This document shows positions 38,149-51,114 of a stretch of DNA of 64,000 nt, piece after piece. Within the stretch, counting starts at the first letter, position 1, and the number at the start of each line of letters is the position of its first letter. Location: the NCBI GenBank assembly GCA_954871525.1, contig OX940866.1, positions 16,887,001 to 16,951,000 of the forward strand, in the 5' to 3' direction. This DNA is from Parietaria judaica. Its lineage: Eukaryota; Streptophyta; Magnoliopsida; Rosales; Urticaceae. The position numbers were made by a program, and so were the translations under genes. The notes under the pieces were generated by a model. The model did not search any database. It was not told where the DNA came from and saw only the letters and a list, made by a program, of their open reading frames with translations.

Positions 38149-41100
38149 TTGTTGAAACTGGGTTTTTAGAGAGCTACAAAAACTTTTAATGACAAAACTA
38201 ACCCAATTTATAATAATACCACCCGAATAAAGTTCTAGCAGCTCAAATCTCATCAAGAACCCATCGTATTTGCCCTCGTAAGAAAACCAATTTTTAACAC
38301 TTTTCGGTTAAGATTTTAACCCATTAACGACTTGCTATAGAAACTACGAGATAGTGCTTCGCTATTTAGGCATTAAAATAAGTAAATCTGATACAATTAC
38401 ACATTATTAAGCATTTTGAAGTTCATTTTTGGTTTAAAATATCGTTTAATTAGGGTTCTTTCGCAAAAAATGGGAAAAAGACTCAGTTTTTTTTGGAGCA
38501 CGCATTAATTGTTGAAACTGGGTTTTAAGAAAGCTCCAAAAACTTTTAATGCCAAAACAAACCCAATTTATAATAATAGCACCCTAATGAAGGTCTAGCA
38601 ACTCAAATCTCATCAAGAACCCATCGTATTTGCCCTCGTAAGAAAACCAATTTTTAACACTTTTCGGTTAAGATTTTAACCCATTAACGACTTGCTATAG
38701 AAACTACGAGATAGTGCTTCGCTATTTAGGCATTAAAATAAGTAAATGTGATACAATTACACATTATTAAGCATTTTGAAGTTCATTTTTTGTTTAAAAT
38801 ATCGTTTAATTAGGGTTCTTTCACAAAAAATGGGAAAAAGACTCAGTTTTTTTTGGAGCACGCATTAATTGTTGAAACTGGGTTTTAAGAAAGCTCCAAA
38901 AACTTTTAATGCCAAAACAAACCCAATTTATAATAATAGCACCCTAATGAAGGTATAGCAACTCAAATCTCATCAAGAACCCATCGTATTTGCCCTCGTA
39001 AGAAAACCAATTTTTAACACTTTTCGGTTAAGATTTTAACCCATTAACGACTTGCTATAGGAACTACGAGATAGTGCTTCGCTATTTAGGCATTAAAATA
39101 AGTAAATGTGATACAATTACACATTATTAAGCATTTTGAAGTTCATTTTTTGTTTAAAATATCGTTTAATTAGGGTTCTTTCGCAAAAAATGGGAAAAAG
39201 ACTCAATTTTATTTGTAGCACGCATTAATTGTTGAAACTGGGTTTTAAGAAAGCTCCAAAAACTTTTAATGCCAAAACAAACCCAATTTATAATAATAGC
39301 ACCCTAATGAAGGTCTAGCAACTCAAATCTCATCAAGAACCCATCGTATTTGCCCTCGTAAGAAAACCAATTTTTAACACTTTTCGGTTAAGATTTTAAC
39401 CCATTAACGACTTGCTATAGAAACTACGAGATAGTGCTTCGCTATTTAGGCATTAAAATAAGTAAATTTATTACAATTACACATTATTAAGCATTTTGAA
39501 GTTCATTTTTTGTTTAAAATATCGTTTAATTAGGGTTCTTTCGCAAAAAATGGGAAAAAGACTCAGTTTTTTTTGGAGCACGCATTAATTGTTGAAACTG
39601 GGTTTTAAGAAAGCTCCAAAAACTTTTAATGCCAAAACAAACCCAATTTATAATAATAGCACCCTAATGAAGGTCTAGCAACTCAAATCTCATCAAGAAC
39701 CCATCGTATTTGCCCTCGTAAGAAAACCAATTTTTAACACTTTTCGGTTAAGATTTTAACCCATTAACGACTTGCTATAGAAACTACGAGATAGTGCTTC
39801 GCTATTTAGGCATTAAAATAAGTAAATGTGATACAATTACACATTATTAAGCATTTTGAAGTTCATTTTTTGTTTAAAATATCGTTTAATTAGGGTTCTT
39901 TCGCAAAAAATGGGAAAAAGACTCAGTTTTTTTTTGAGCACGCATTAATTGTTGAAACTGGGTTTTAAGAAAGCTCCAAAAACTTTTAATGCCAAAACAA
40001 ACCCAATTTATAATAATAGCACCCTAATGAAGGTCTAGCAACTCAAATCTCATCAAGAACCCATCGTATTTGCCCTCGTAAGAAAACCAATTTTTAACAC
40101 TTTTCGGTTAAGATTTTAACCCATTAACGACTTGCTATAGGAACTACGAGATAGTGCTTCGCTATTTAGGCATTAAAATAAGTAAATGTGATACAATTAC
40201 ACATTATTAAGCATTTTGAAGTTCATTTTTTGTTTAAAATATCGTTTAATTAGGGTTCTTTCGCAAAAAATGGGAAAAAGACTCAATTTTATTTGTAGCA
40301 CGCATTAATTGTTGAAACTGGGTTTTTAGAGAGCTACAAAAACTTTTAATGCCAAAACAAACCCAATTTATAATAATAGCACCCTAATGAAGGTCTAGCA
40401 ACTCAAATCTCATCAATCACCCATCGTATTTGCCCTCGTAAGAAAACCAATTTTTAACACTTTTCGGTTAAGTTTTTAACCCATTAACGACTTGCTATAG
40501 AAACTACGAGATAGTGCTTCGCTATTTTGGCATTAAAATAAGTAAATGTGATACAATTACACATTATTAAGCATTTTGAAGTTCATTTTTTGTTTAAAAT
40601 ATCGTTTAATTAGGGTTCTTTCGCAAAAAATGGGAAAAAGACTCAGTTTTTTTTGGAGCACGCATTAATTGTTGAAACTGGGTTTTAAGAAAGCTCCAAA
40701 AACTTTTAATGCCAAAACAAACCCAATTTATAATAATAGCACCCTAATGAAGGTCTAGCAACTCAAATCTCATCAAGAACCCATCGTATTTGCCCTCGTA
40801 AGAAAACCAATTTTTAACACTTTTCGGTTAAGATTTTAACCCATTAACGACTTGCTATAGAAACTACGAGATAGTGCTTCGCTATTTAGGCATTAAAATA
40901 AGTAAATGTGATACAATTACACATTATTAAGCATTTTGAAGTTCATTTTTTGTTTAAAATATCGTTTAATTAGGGTTCTTTCGCAAAAAATGGGAAAAAG
41001 ACTCAGTTTTTTTTGGAGCACGCATTAATTGTTGAAACTGGGTTTTAAGAAAGCTCCAAAAACTTTTAATGCAAAAACAAACCCAATTTATAATAATAGC

Positions 41101-41388
41101 ACCCTAATGAAGGTCTAGCAACTCAAATCTCATCAAGAACCCATCGTATTTGCCCTCGTAAGAAAACCAATTTTTAACACTTTTCGGTTAAGATTTTAAC
41201 CCATTAACGACTTGCTATAGGAACTACGAGATAGTGCTTCGCTATTTAGGCATTAAAATAAGTAAATGTGATACAATTACACATTATTAAGCATTTTGAA
41301 GTTCATTTTTTGTTTAAAATATCGTTTAATTAGGGTTCTTTCGCAAAAAATGGGAAAAAGACTCAATTTTATTTGGAGCACGCATTAA
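38149..41388. repeat. Three trimer-spaced units with progressive loss of the B head
   Basis: Three 1,080-bp units start at 38149, 39229 and 40309, each preceded by the CAATTTT tail that normally announces B. The first has a full B head. The second (39229) has a pure A head, although the tail before it is the B-linked form. The third (40309) has B sequence only to about offset 29 (TAGAGAGCTAC) and A sequence after it. The monomer at 40309 also has private changes (CATCAATCACCC, AGTTTTTAAC, CTATTTTGG). Confidence 0.8.
40309..40668. repeat. Chimeric monomer, B head on A body
   Basis: TAGAGAGCTAC at the start is B-type. From GCCAAAACAAACCC onward, including GCACCCTAATGAAGG, it is A-type. The exchange point must lie between offsets of about 29 and 44, where A and B are identical. 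The monomer at 59034 is a similar but shorter chimera. Confidence 0.82.
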
Positions 41389-44300
41389 TTGTTGAAACTG
41401 GGTTTTTAGAGAGCTACAAAAACTTTTAATGACAAAACTAACCCAATTTATAATAATACCACCCGAATAAAGTTCTAGCAGCTCAAATCTCATCAAGAAC
41501 CCATCGTATTTGCCCTCGTAAGAAAACCAATTTTTAACACTTTTCGGTTAAGATTTTAACCCATTAACGACTTGCTATAGAAACTACGAGATAGTGCTTC
41601 GCTATTTAGGCATTAAAATAAGTAAATGTGATACAATTACACATTATTAAGCATTTTGAAGTTCATTTTTTGTTTAAAATATCGTTTAATTAGGGTTCTT
41701 TTGCAAAAAATGGGAAAAAGACTCAGTTTTTTTTGGAGCACGCATTAATTGTTGAAACTGGGTTTTAAGAAAGCTCCAAAAACTTTTAATACCAAAACAA
41801 ACCCAATTTATAATAATAGCACCCTAATGAAGGTCTAACAACTCAAATCTCATCAAGAACCCATCGTATTTGCCCTCGTAAGAAAACCAATTTTTAACAC
41901 TTTTCGGTTAAGATTTTAACCCATTAACGACTTGCTATAGAAACTACGAGATAGTGCTTCGCTATTTAGGCATTAAAATAAGTAAATGTGATACAATTAC
42001 ACATTATTAAGCATTTTGAAGTTCATTTTTTGTTTAAAATATCGTTTAATTAGGGTTCTTTCGCAAAAAATGGGAAAAAGACTCAGTTTTTTTTGGAGCA
42101 CGCATTAATTGTTGAAACTGGGTTTTAAGAAAGCTCCAAAAACTTTTAATGCCAAAACAAACCCAATTTATAATAATAGCACCCTAATGAAGGTCTAGCA
42201 ACTCAAATCTCATCAAGAACCCATCGTATTTGCCCTCGTAAGAAAACCAATTTTTAACACTTTTCGGTTAAGATTTTAACCCATTAACGACTTGCTATAG
42301 AAACTACGAGATAGTGCTTCGCTATTTAGGCATTAAAATAAGTAAATGTGATACAATTACACATTATTAAGCATTTTGAAGTTCATTTTTTGTTTAAAAT
42401 ATCGTTTAATTAGGGTTCTTTTGCAAAAAATGGGAAAAAGACTCAGTTTTTTTTGGAGCACGCATTAATTGTTGAAACTGGGTTTTAAGAAAGCTCCAAA
42501 AACTTTTAATACCAAAACAAACCCAATTTATAATAATAGCACCCTAATGAAGGTCTAACAACTCAAATCTCATCAAGAACCCATCGTATTTGCCCTCGTA
42601 AGAAAACCAATTTTTAACACTTTTCGGTTAAGATTTTAACCCATTAACGACTTGCTATAGAAACTACGAGATAGTGCTTCGCTATTTAGGCATTAAAATA
42701 AGTAAATGTGATACAATTACACATTATTAAGCATTTTGAAGTTCATTTTTTGTTTAAAATATCATTTAATTAGGGTTCTTTCGCAAAAAAAGGGAAAAAG
42801 ACTCAGTTTTTTTTGGAGCACGCATTAATTGTTGAAACTGGGTTTTAAGAAAGCTCCAAAAACTTTTAATGCCAAAAAAAACCCAATTTATAATAATAGC
42901 ACCCTAATGAAGGTCTAGCAGCTCAAATCTCATCAAGAACCCATCGTATTTGCCCTCGTAAGAAAACCAATTTTTAACACTTTTCGGTTAAGATTTTAAC
43001 CCATTAACGACTTGCTATAGAAACTACGAGATAGTGCTTCGCTATTTAGGCATTAAAATAAGTAAATCTGATACAATTACACATTATTAAGCATTTTGAA
43101 GTTCATTTTTGGTTTAAAATATCGTTTAATTAGGGTTCTTTCGCAAAAAATGGGAAAAAGACTCAGTTTTTTTTGGAGCACGCATTAATTGTAGAAACTG
43201 GGTTTTAAGAAAGCTCCAAAAACTTTTAATGCCAAAAACAAACCCAATTTATAATAATAGCACCCTAATGAAGGTCTAGCAACTCAAATCTCATCAAGAA
43301 CCCATCGTATTTGCCCTCGTAAGAAAACCAATTTTTAACACTTTTCGGTTAAGATTTTAACCCATTAACGACTTGCTATAGAAACTACGAGATAGTGCTT
43401 CGCTATTTAGGGATTAAAATAAGTAAATGTGATACAATTACACATTATTAAGCATTTTGAAGTTCATTTTTTGTTTAAAATATCGTTTAATTAGGGTTCT
43501 TTCGCAAAAAATGGGAAAAAGACTCAGTTTTTTTTGGAGCACGCATTAATTGTTGAAACTGGGTTTTAAGAAAGCTCCAAAAACTTTTAATACCAAAACA
43601 AACCCAATTTATAATAATAGCACCCTAATGAAGGTCTAACAACTCAAATCTCATCAAGAACCCATCGTATTTGCCCTCGTAAGAAAACCAATTTTTAACA
43701 CTTTTCGGTTAAGATTTTAACCCATTAACGACTTGCTATAGAAACTACGAGATAGTGCTTCGCTATTTAGGCATTAAAATAAGTAAATCTGATACAATTA
43801 CACATTATTAAGCATTTTGAAGTTCATTTTTGGTTTAAAATATCGTTTAATTAGGGTTCTTTCGCAAAAAATGGGAAAAAGACTCAGTTTTTTTTGGAGC
43901 ACGCATTAATTGTAGAAACTGGGTTTTAAGAAAGCTCCAAAAACTTTTAATGCCAAAAACAAACCCAATTTATAATAATAGCACCCTAATGAAGGTCTAG
44001 CAACTCAAATCTCATCAAGAACCCATCGTATTTGCCCTCGTAAGAAAACCAATTTTTAACACTTTTCGGTTAAGATTTTAACCCATTAACGACTTGCTAT
44101 AGAAACTACGAGATAGTGCTTCGCTATTTAGGCATTAAAATAAGTAAATGTGATACAATTACACATTATTAAGCATTTTGAAGTTCATTTTTTGTTTAAA
44201 ATATCATTTAATTAGGGTTCTTTCGCAAAAAAAGGGAAAAAGACTCAGTTTTTTTTGGAGCACGCATTAATTGTTGAAACTGGGTTTTAAGAAAGCTCCA

Positions 44301-44630
44301 AAAACTTTTAATGCCAAAAAAAACCCAATTTATAATAATAGCACCCTAATGAAGGTCTAGCAGCTCAAATCTCATGAAGAACCCATCGTATTTGCCCTCG
44401 TAAGAAAACCAATTTTTAACACTTTTCGGTTAAGATTTTAACCCATTAACGACTTGCTATAGAAACTACGAGATAGTGCTTCGCTATTTAGGCATTAAAA
44501 TAAGTAAATCTGATACAATTACACATTATTAAGCATTTTGAAGTTCATTTTTGGTTTAAAATATCGTTTAATTAGGGTTCTTTCGCGTAGAAAGGGAAAA
44601 AGACTCAGTTTTTTTTGGAGCACGCATTAA
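41389..44630. repeat. A-rich block with AATACC, GTAGAAAC and GCAGCTC subtypes
   Basis: The block begins with a B head (41389) whose second half is A-type (G at 240, T at 283). It continues with monomers marked AATACCAAAAC plus GGTCTAACAAC (41749, 42469, 43550), monomers marked AAAAAAACCC plus GCAGCTC with C at 240 and G at 283 (42829, 44271), and monomers marked GTAGAAAC with one extra A (43189, 43910). The monomers at 41389 and 42109 both end with TTTTGC in place of TTTCGC, marking a 720-bp duplication. The monomer at 44271 has CGCGTAGAAAGGG in place of the usual A tract. Confidence 0.78.
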
Positions 44631-44991
44631 TTGTTGAAACTGCGTTTTTAGGGAGCTCCAAAAACTTTTAATGCCAAAAAATAACTCAATTTATAATAAA
44701 ATCACCCTAATGAAGGTCTAGCAACTCAAATCTCATCAAGAACCCATCGTATTTGCCCTCGTAAGAAAACCAATTTTTAACACTTTTCGGTTAAGATTTT
44801 AACCCATTAACGACTTGCTATAGAAACTACGAGATAGTGCTTCGCTATTTAGGCATTAAAATAAGTAAATGTGAAACAATTACACATTATTAAGCATTTT
44901 GAAGTTCATTTTTTGTTTAAAATATCGTTTAATTAGGGTTCTTTCGCAAAAAATGGGAAAAAGACTCAGTTTTTTTTGGAGCACGCATTAA
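44631..44991. repeat. C-type divergent monomer, copy 1
   Basis: The first 80 bases differ from both A and B: CTGCGTTTTTAGGGAGCTCC, then AAAATAACTCAATTT and ATAAAATCACCC. After about offset 80 it is an ordinary A monomer, apart from GTGAAACAATT at about 44872. It is 361 bp long. Only one other monomer (52915) has this head. Confidence 0.85.
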
Positions 44992-47900
44992 TTGTTGAAA
45001 CTGGGTTTTAAGAAAGCTCCAAAAACTTTTAATGCCAAAACAAACCCAATTTATAATAATAGCACCCTAATAAAGTTCTAGCAGCTCAAATCTCATCAAG
45101 AACCCATCGTATTTGCCCTCGTAAGAAAACCAATTTTTAACACTTTTCGGTTAAGATTTTAACCCATTAACGACTTGCTATAGAAACTACGAGATAGTGC
45201 TTCGCTATTTAGGCATTAAAATAAGTAATACTGATACAATTACACATTATTAAGCATTTTGAAGTTCATTTTTGGTTTAAAATATCGTTTAATTAGGGTT
45301 CTTTCGCAAAAAATGGGAAAAAGACTCAGTTTTTTTTGGAGCACGCATTAATTGTTGAAACTGGGTTTTAAGAAAGCTCCAAAAACTTTTAATGCCAAAA
45401 ACAAACCCAATTTATAATAATAGCACCCTAATGAAGGTCTAGCAACTCAAATCTCATCAAGAACCCATCGTATTTGCCCTCGTAAGAAAACCAATTTTTA
45501 ACACTTTTCGGTTAAGATTTTAACCCATTAACGACTTGCTATAGAAACTACGAGATAGTGCTTCGCTATTTAGGCATTAAAATAAGTAAATGTGATACAA
45601 TTACACATTATTAAGCATTTTGAAGTTCATTTTTTGTTTAAAATATCGTTTAATTAGGGTTCTTTCGCAAAAAATGGGAAAAAGACTCAGTTTTTTTTGG
45701 AGCACGCATTAATTGTTGAAACTGGGTTTTAAGAAAGCTCCAAAAACTTTTAATGCCAAAACAAACCCAATTTATAATAATAGCACCCTAATGAAGGTCT
45801 AGCAACTCAAATCTCATCAAGAACCCATCGTATTTGCCCTCGTAAGAAAACCAATTTTTAACACTTTTCGGTTAAGATTTTAACCCATTAACGACTTGCT
45901 ATAGAAACTACGAGATAGTGCTTCGCTATTTAGGCATTAAAATAAGTAAATGTGATACAATTACACATTATTAAGCATTTTGAAGTTCATTTTTGGTTTA
46001 AAATATCGTTTAATTAGGGTTCTTTCGCAAAAAATGGGAAAAAGACTCAGTTTTTTTTGGAGCACGCATTAATTGTTGAAACTGGGTTTTAAGAAAGCTC
46101 CAAAAACTTTTAATGCCAAAACAAACCCAATTTATAATAATAGCACCCTAATGAAGGTCTAGCAACTCAAATCTCATCAAGAACCCATCGTATTTGCCCT
46201 CGTAAGAAAACCAATTTTTAACACTTTTCGGTTAAGATTTTAACCCATTAACGACTTGCTATAGAAACTACGAGATAGTGCTTCGCTATTTAGGCATTAA
46301 AATAAGTAAATGTGATACAATTACACATTATTAAGCATTTTGAAGTTCATTTTTTGTTTAAAATATCGTTTAATTAGGGTTCTTTCGCAAAAAATGGGAA
46401 AAAGACTCAGTTTTTTTTGGAGCACGCATTAATTGTTGAAACTGGGTTTTAAGAAAGCTCCAAAAACTTTTAATACCAAAACAAACCCAATTTATAATAA
46501 TAGCACCCTAATGAAGGTCTAACAACTCAAATCTCATCAAGAACCCATCGTATTTGCCCTCGTAAGAAAACCAATTTTTAACACTTTTCGGTTAAGATTT
46601 TAACCCATTAACGACTTGCTATAGAAACTACGAGATAGTGCTTCGCTATTTAGGCATTAAAATAAGTAAATGTGATACAATTACACATTATTAAGCATTT
46701 TGAAGTTAATTTTTTGTTTAAAATATCATTTAATTAGGGTTCTTTCGCAAAAAAAGGGAAAAAGACTCAGTTTTTTTTGGAGCACGCATTAATTGTTGAA
46801 ACTGGGTTTTAAGAAAGCTCCAAAAACTTTTAATACCAAAACAAACCCAATTTATAATAATAGCACCCTAATGAAGGTCTAACAACTCAAATCTCATCAA
46901 GAACCCATCGTATTTGCCCTCGTAAGAAAACCAATTTTTAACACTTTTCGGTTAAGATTTTAACCCATTAACGACTTGCTATAGAAACTACGAGATAGTG
47001 CTTCGCTATTTAGGCATTAAAATAAGTAAATGTGATACAATTACACATTATTAAGCATTTTGAAGTTCATTTTTTGTTTAAAATATCATTTAATTAGGGT
47101 TCTTTCGCAAAAAATGGGAAAAAGACTCAGTTTTTTTTGGAGCACGCATTAATTGTTGAAACTGGGTTTTAAGAAAGCTCCAAAAACTTTTAATGCCAAA
47201 AAAAACCCAATTTATAATAATAGCACCCTAATGAAGGTCTAGCAGCTCAAATCTCATCAAGAACCCATCGTATTTGCCCTCGTAAGAAAACCAATTTTTA
47301 ACACTTTTCGGTTAAGATTTTAACCCATTAACGACTTGCTATAGAAACTACGAGATAGTGCTTCTCTATTTAGGCATTAAAATAAGTAAATCTGATACAA
47401 TTACACATTATTAAGCATTTTGAAGTTCATTTTTGGTTTAAAATATCGTTTAATTAGGGTTCTTTCGCAAAAAATGGGAAAAAGACTCAGTTTTTTTTGG
47501 AGCACGCATTAATTGTTGAAACTGGGTTTTAAGAAAGCTCCAAAAACTTTTAATGCCAAAAACAAACCCAATTTATAATAATAGCACCCTAATGAAGGTC
47601 TAGCAACTCAAATCTCATCAAGAACCCATCGTATTTGCCCTCGTAAGAAAACCAATTTTTAACACTTTTCGGTTAAGATTTTAACCCATTAACGACTTGC
47701 TATAGAAACTACGAGATAGTGCTTCGCTATTTAGGCATTAAAATAAGTAAATGTGAAACAATTACACATTATTAAGCATTTTGAAGTTCATTTTTTGTTT
47801 AAAATATCGTTTAATTAGGGTTCTTTCGCAAAAAATGGGAAAAAGACTCAGTTTTTTTTGGAGCACGCATTAATTGTTGAAACTGGGTTTTAAGAAAGCT

Positions 47901-48953
47901 CCAAAAACTTTTAATGCCAAAACAAACCCAATTTATAATAATAGCACCCTAATAAAGTTCTAGCAGCTCAAATCTCATCAAGAACCCATCGTATTTGCCC
48001 TCGTAAGAAAACCAATTTTTAACACTTTTCGGTTAAGATTTTAACCCATTAACGACTTGCTATAGAAACTACGAGATAGTGCTTCGCTATTTAGGCATTA
48101 AAATAAGTAAATGTGATACAATTACACATTATTAAGCATTTTGAAGTTCATTTTTGGTTTAAAATATCGTTTAATTAGGGTTCTTTCGCAAAAAATGGGA
48201 AAAAGACTCAGTTTTTTTTGGAGCACGCATTAATTGTTGAAACTGGGTTTTAAGAAAGCTCCAAAAACTTTTAATGCCAAAACAAACCCAATTTATAATA
48301 ATAGCACCCTAATGAAGGTCTAGCAACTCAAATCTCATCAAGAACCCATCGTATTTGCCCTCGTAAGAAAACCAATTTTTAACACTTTTCGGTTAAGATT
48401 TTAACCCATTAACGACTTGCTATAGAAACTACGAGATAGTGCTTCGCTATTTAGGCATTAAAATAAGTAAATGTGATACAATTACACATTATTAAGCATT
48501 TTGAAGTTCATTTTTTGTTTAAAATATCGTTTAATTAGGGTTCTTTCGCAAAAAATGGGAAAAAGACTCAGTTTTTTTTGGAGCACGCATTAATTGTTGA
48601 AACTGGGTTTTAAGAAAGCTCCAAAAACTTTTAATGCCAAAACAAACCCAATTTATAATAATAGCACCCTAATGAATGTCTAGCAACTCAAATCTCATCA
48701 AGAACCCATCGTATTTGCCCTCGTAAGAAAACCAATTTTTAACACTTTTCGGTTAAGATTTTAACCCATTAACGACTTGCTATAGAAACTACGAGATAGT
48801 GCTTCGCTATTTAGGCATTAAAATAAGTAAATGTGATACAATTACACATTATTAAGCATTTTGAAGTTCATTTTTTGTTTAAAATATCGTTTAATTAGGG
48901 TTCTTTCGCAAAAAATGGGAAAAAGACTCAATTTTATTTGGAGCACGCATTAA
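44992..48953. repeat. A-rich block with a repeat at about 2,882-bp offset
   Basis: The trio at 44271, 44631 and 44992 resembles the trio at 47153, 47513 and 47874. Each has an AAAAAAACCC/GCAGCTC monomer, a 361-bp monomer with GTGAAAC, then a monomer with CCTAATAAAGTTC and AGCAGCTC (an A head with a B-like middle). Between them lie plain A monomers and two AATACC monomers with ATATCATTTA (46433, 46793). The last monomer (48594) ends in CAATTTTATTTGGAG, ahead of a B head. Confidence 0.75.
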
Positions 48954-51114
48954 TTGTTGAAACTGGGTTTTTAGAGAGCTACAAAAACTTTTAATGACAA
49001 AACTAACCCAATTTATAATAATACCACCCGAATAAAGTTCTAGCAGCTCAAATCTCATCAAGAACCCATCGTATTTGCCCTCGTAAGAAAACCAATTTTT
49101 AACACTTTTCGGTTAAGATTTTAACCCATTAACGACTTGCTATAGAAACTACGAGATAGTGCTTCGCTATTTAGGCATTAAAATAAGTAAATCTGATACA
49201 ATTACACATTATTAAGCATTTTGAAGTTCATTTTTGGTTTAAAATATCGTTTAATTAGGGTTCTTTCGCAAAAAATGGGAAAAAGACTCAGTTTTTTTTG
49301 GAGCACGCATTAATTGTTGAAACTGGGTTTTAAGAAAGCTCCAAAAACTTTTCATGCCAAAACAAACCCAATTTAAAATAATAGCACCCTAATGAAGGTC
49401 TAGAAACTCAAATCTTATCAAGAACCCATCGTATTTGCCCTCGTAAGAAAACCAATTTTGAACACTTTTCGGTTAAGATTTTAACCCATTAACGACTTGC
49501 TATAGAAACTACGAGATAGTGCTTCGCTATTTAGGCATTAAAATAAGTAAATGTGATACAATTACACATTATTAAGCATTTTGAAGTTCATTTTTTGTTT
49601 AAAATATCGTTTAATTAGGGTTCTTTCGCAAAAAATGGGAAAAAGACTCAGTTTTTTTTGGAGCACGCATTAATTGTTGAAACTGGGTTTTAAGAAAGCT
49701 CCAAAAACTTTTAATACCAAAACAAACCCAATTTATAATAATAGCACCCTAATGAAGGTCTAGCAACTCAAATCTCATCAAGAACCCATCGTATTTGCCC
49801 TCGTAAGAAAACCAATTTTTAACACTTTTCGGTTAAGATTTTAACCCATTAACGACTTGCTATAGAAACTACGAGATAGTGCTTCGCTATTTAGGCATTA
49901 AAATAAGTAAATGTGATACAATTACACATTATTAAGCATTTTGAAGTTCATTTTTTGTTTAAAATATCGTTTAATTAGGGTTCTTTCGCAAAAAATGGGA
50001 AAAAGACTCAGTTTTTTTTTTGAGCACGCATTAATTGTTGAAACTGGGTTTTTAGAGAGCTACAAAAACTTTTAATGACAAAACTAACCCAATTTATAAT
50101 AATACCACCCTAATAAAGTTCTAGCAGCTCAAATCTCATCAAGAACCCATCGTATTTGCCCTCGTAAGAAAACCAAATTTTAACACTTTTCGATTAAGAT
50201 TTTAACCCATTAACGACTTGCTATAGAAACTACGAGATAGGGCTTCGCTATTTAGGCATTAAAATAAGTAAATGTGATACAATTACACATTATTAAGCAT
50301 TTTGAAGTTCATTTTTTGTTTAAAATATCGTTTAATTAGGGTTCTTTCGCAAAAAATGGGAAAAAGACTCAGTTTTTTTTGGAGCACGCATTAATTGTTG
50401 AAACTGGGTTTTAAGAAAGCTCCAAAAACTTTTAATGCCAAAACAAACCCAATTTATAATAATAGCACCCTAATTAAGGTCTAGCAACTCAAATCTCATC
50501 AAGAACCCACCGTATTTGCCCTCGTAAGAAAACCAATTTTGAACACTTTTCGGTTAAGATTTTAACCCATTAACGACTTGCTATAGAAACTACGAGATAG
50601 TGCTTCGCTATTTAGGCATTAAAATAAGTAAATGTGATACAATTACACATTATTAAGCATTTTGAAGTTCATTTTTTGTTTAAAATATCGTTTAATTAGG
50701 GTTCTTTCGCAAAAAATGGGAAAAAGACTCAGTTTTTTTTGGAGCACGCATTAATTGTTGAAACTGGGTTTTAAGAAAGCTCCAAAAACTTTTAATACCA
50801 AAACAAACCCAATTTATAATAATAGCACCCTAATGAAGGTCTAGCAACTCAAATCTCATCAAGAACCCATCGTATTTGCCCTCGTAAGAAAACCAATTTT
50901 TAACACTTTTCGGTTAAGATTTTAACCCATTAACGACTTGCTATAGAAACTACGAGATAGTGCTTCGCTATTTAGGCATTAAAATAAGTAAATGTGATAC
51001 AATTACACATTATTAAGCATTTTGAAGTTCATTTTTTGTTTAAAATATCGTTTAATTAGGGTTCTTTCGCAAAAAATGGGAAAAAGACTCAGTTTTTTTT
51101 TGAGCACGCATTAA
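48954..51114. repeat. Two B-headed trimers marking the switch from B to B'
   Basis: The unit at 48954 starts with the classical B head (CCACCCGAATAAAG, C at 240, G at 283). The next, at 50035, starts with B' (CCACCCTAATAAAG, G at 240, T at 283). In both, the third monomer is marked AATACC (49674, 50755) and ends in an extended T tract before GAGC. The second monomers (49314, 50395) share ATTTTGAACAC. Confidence 0.8.
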
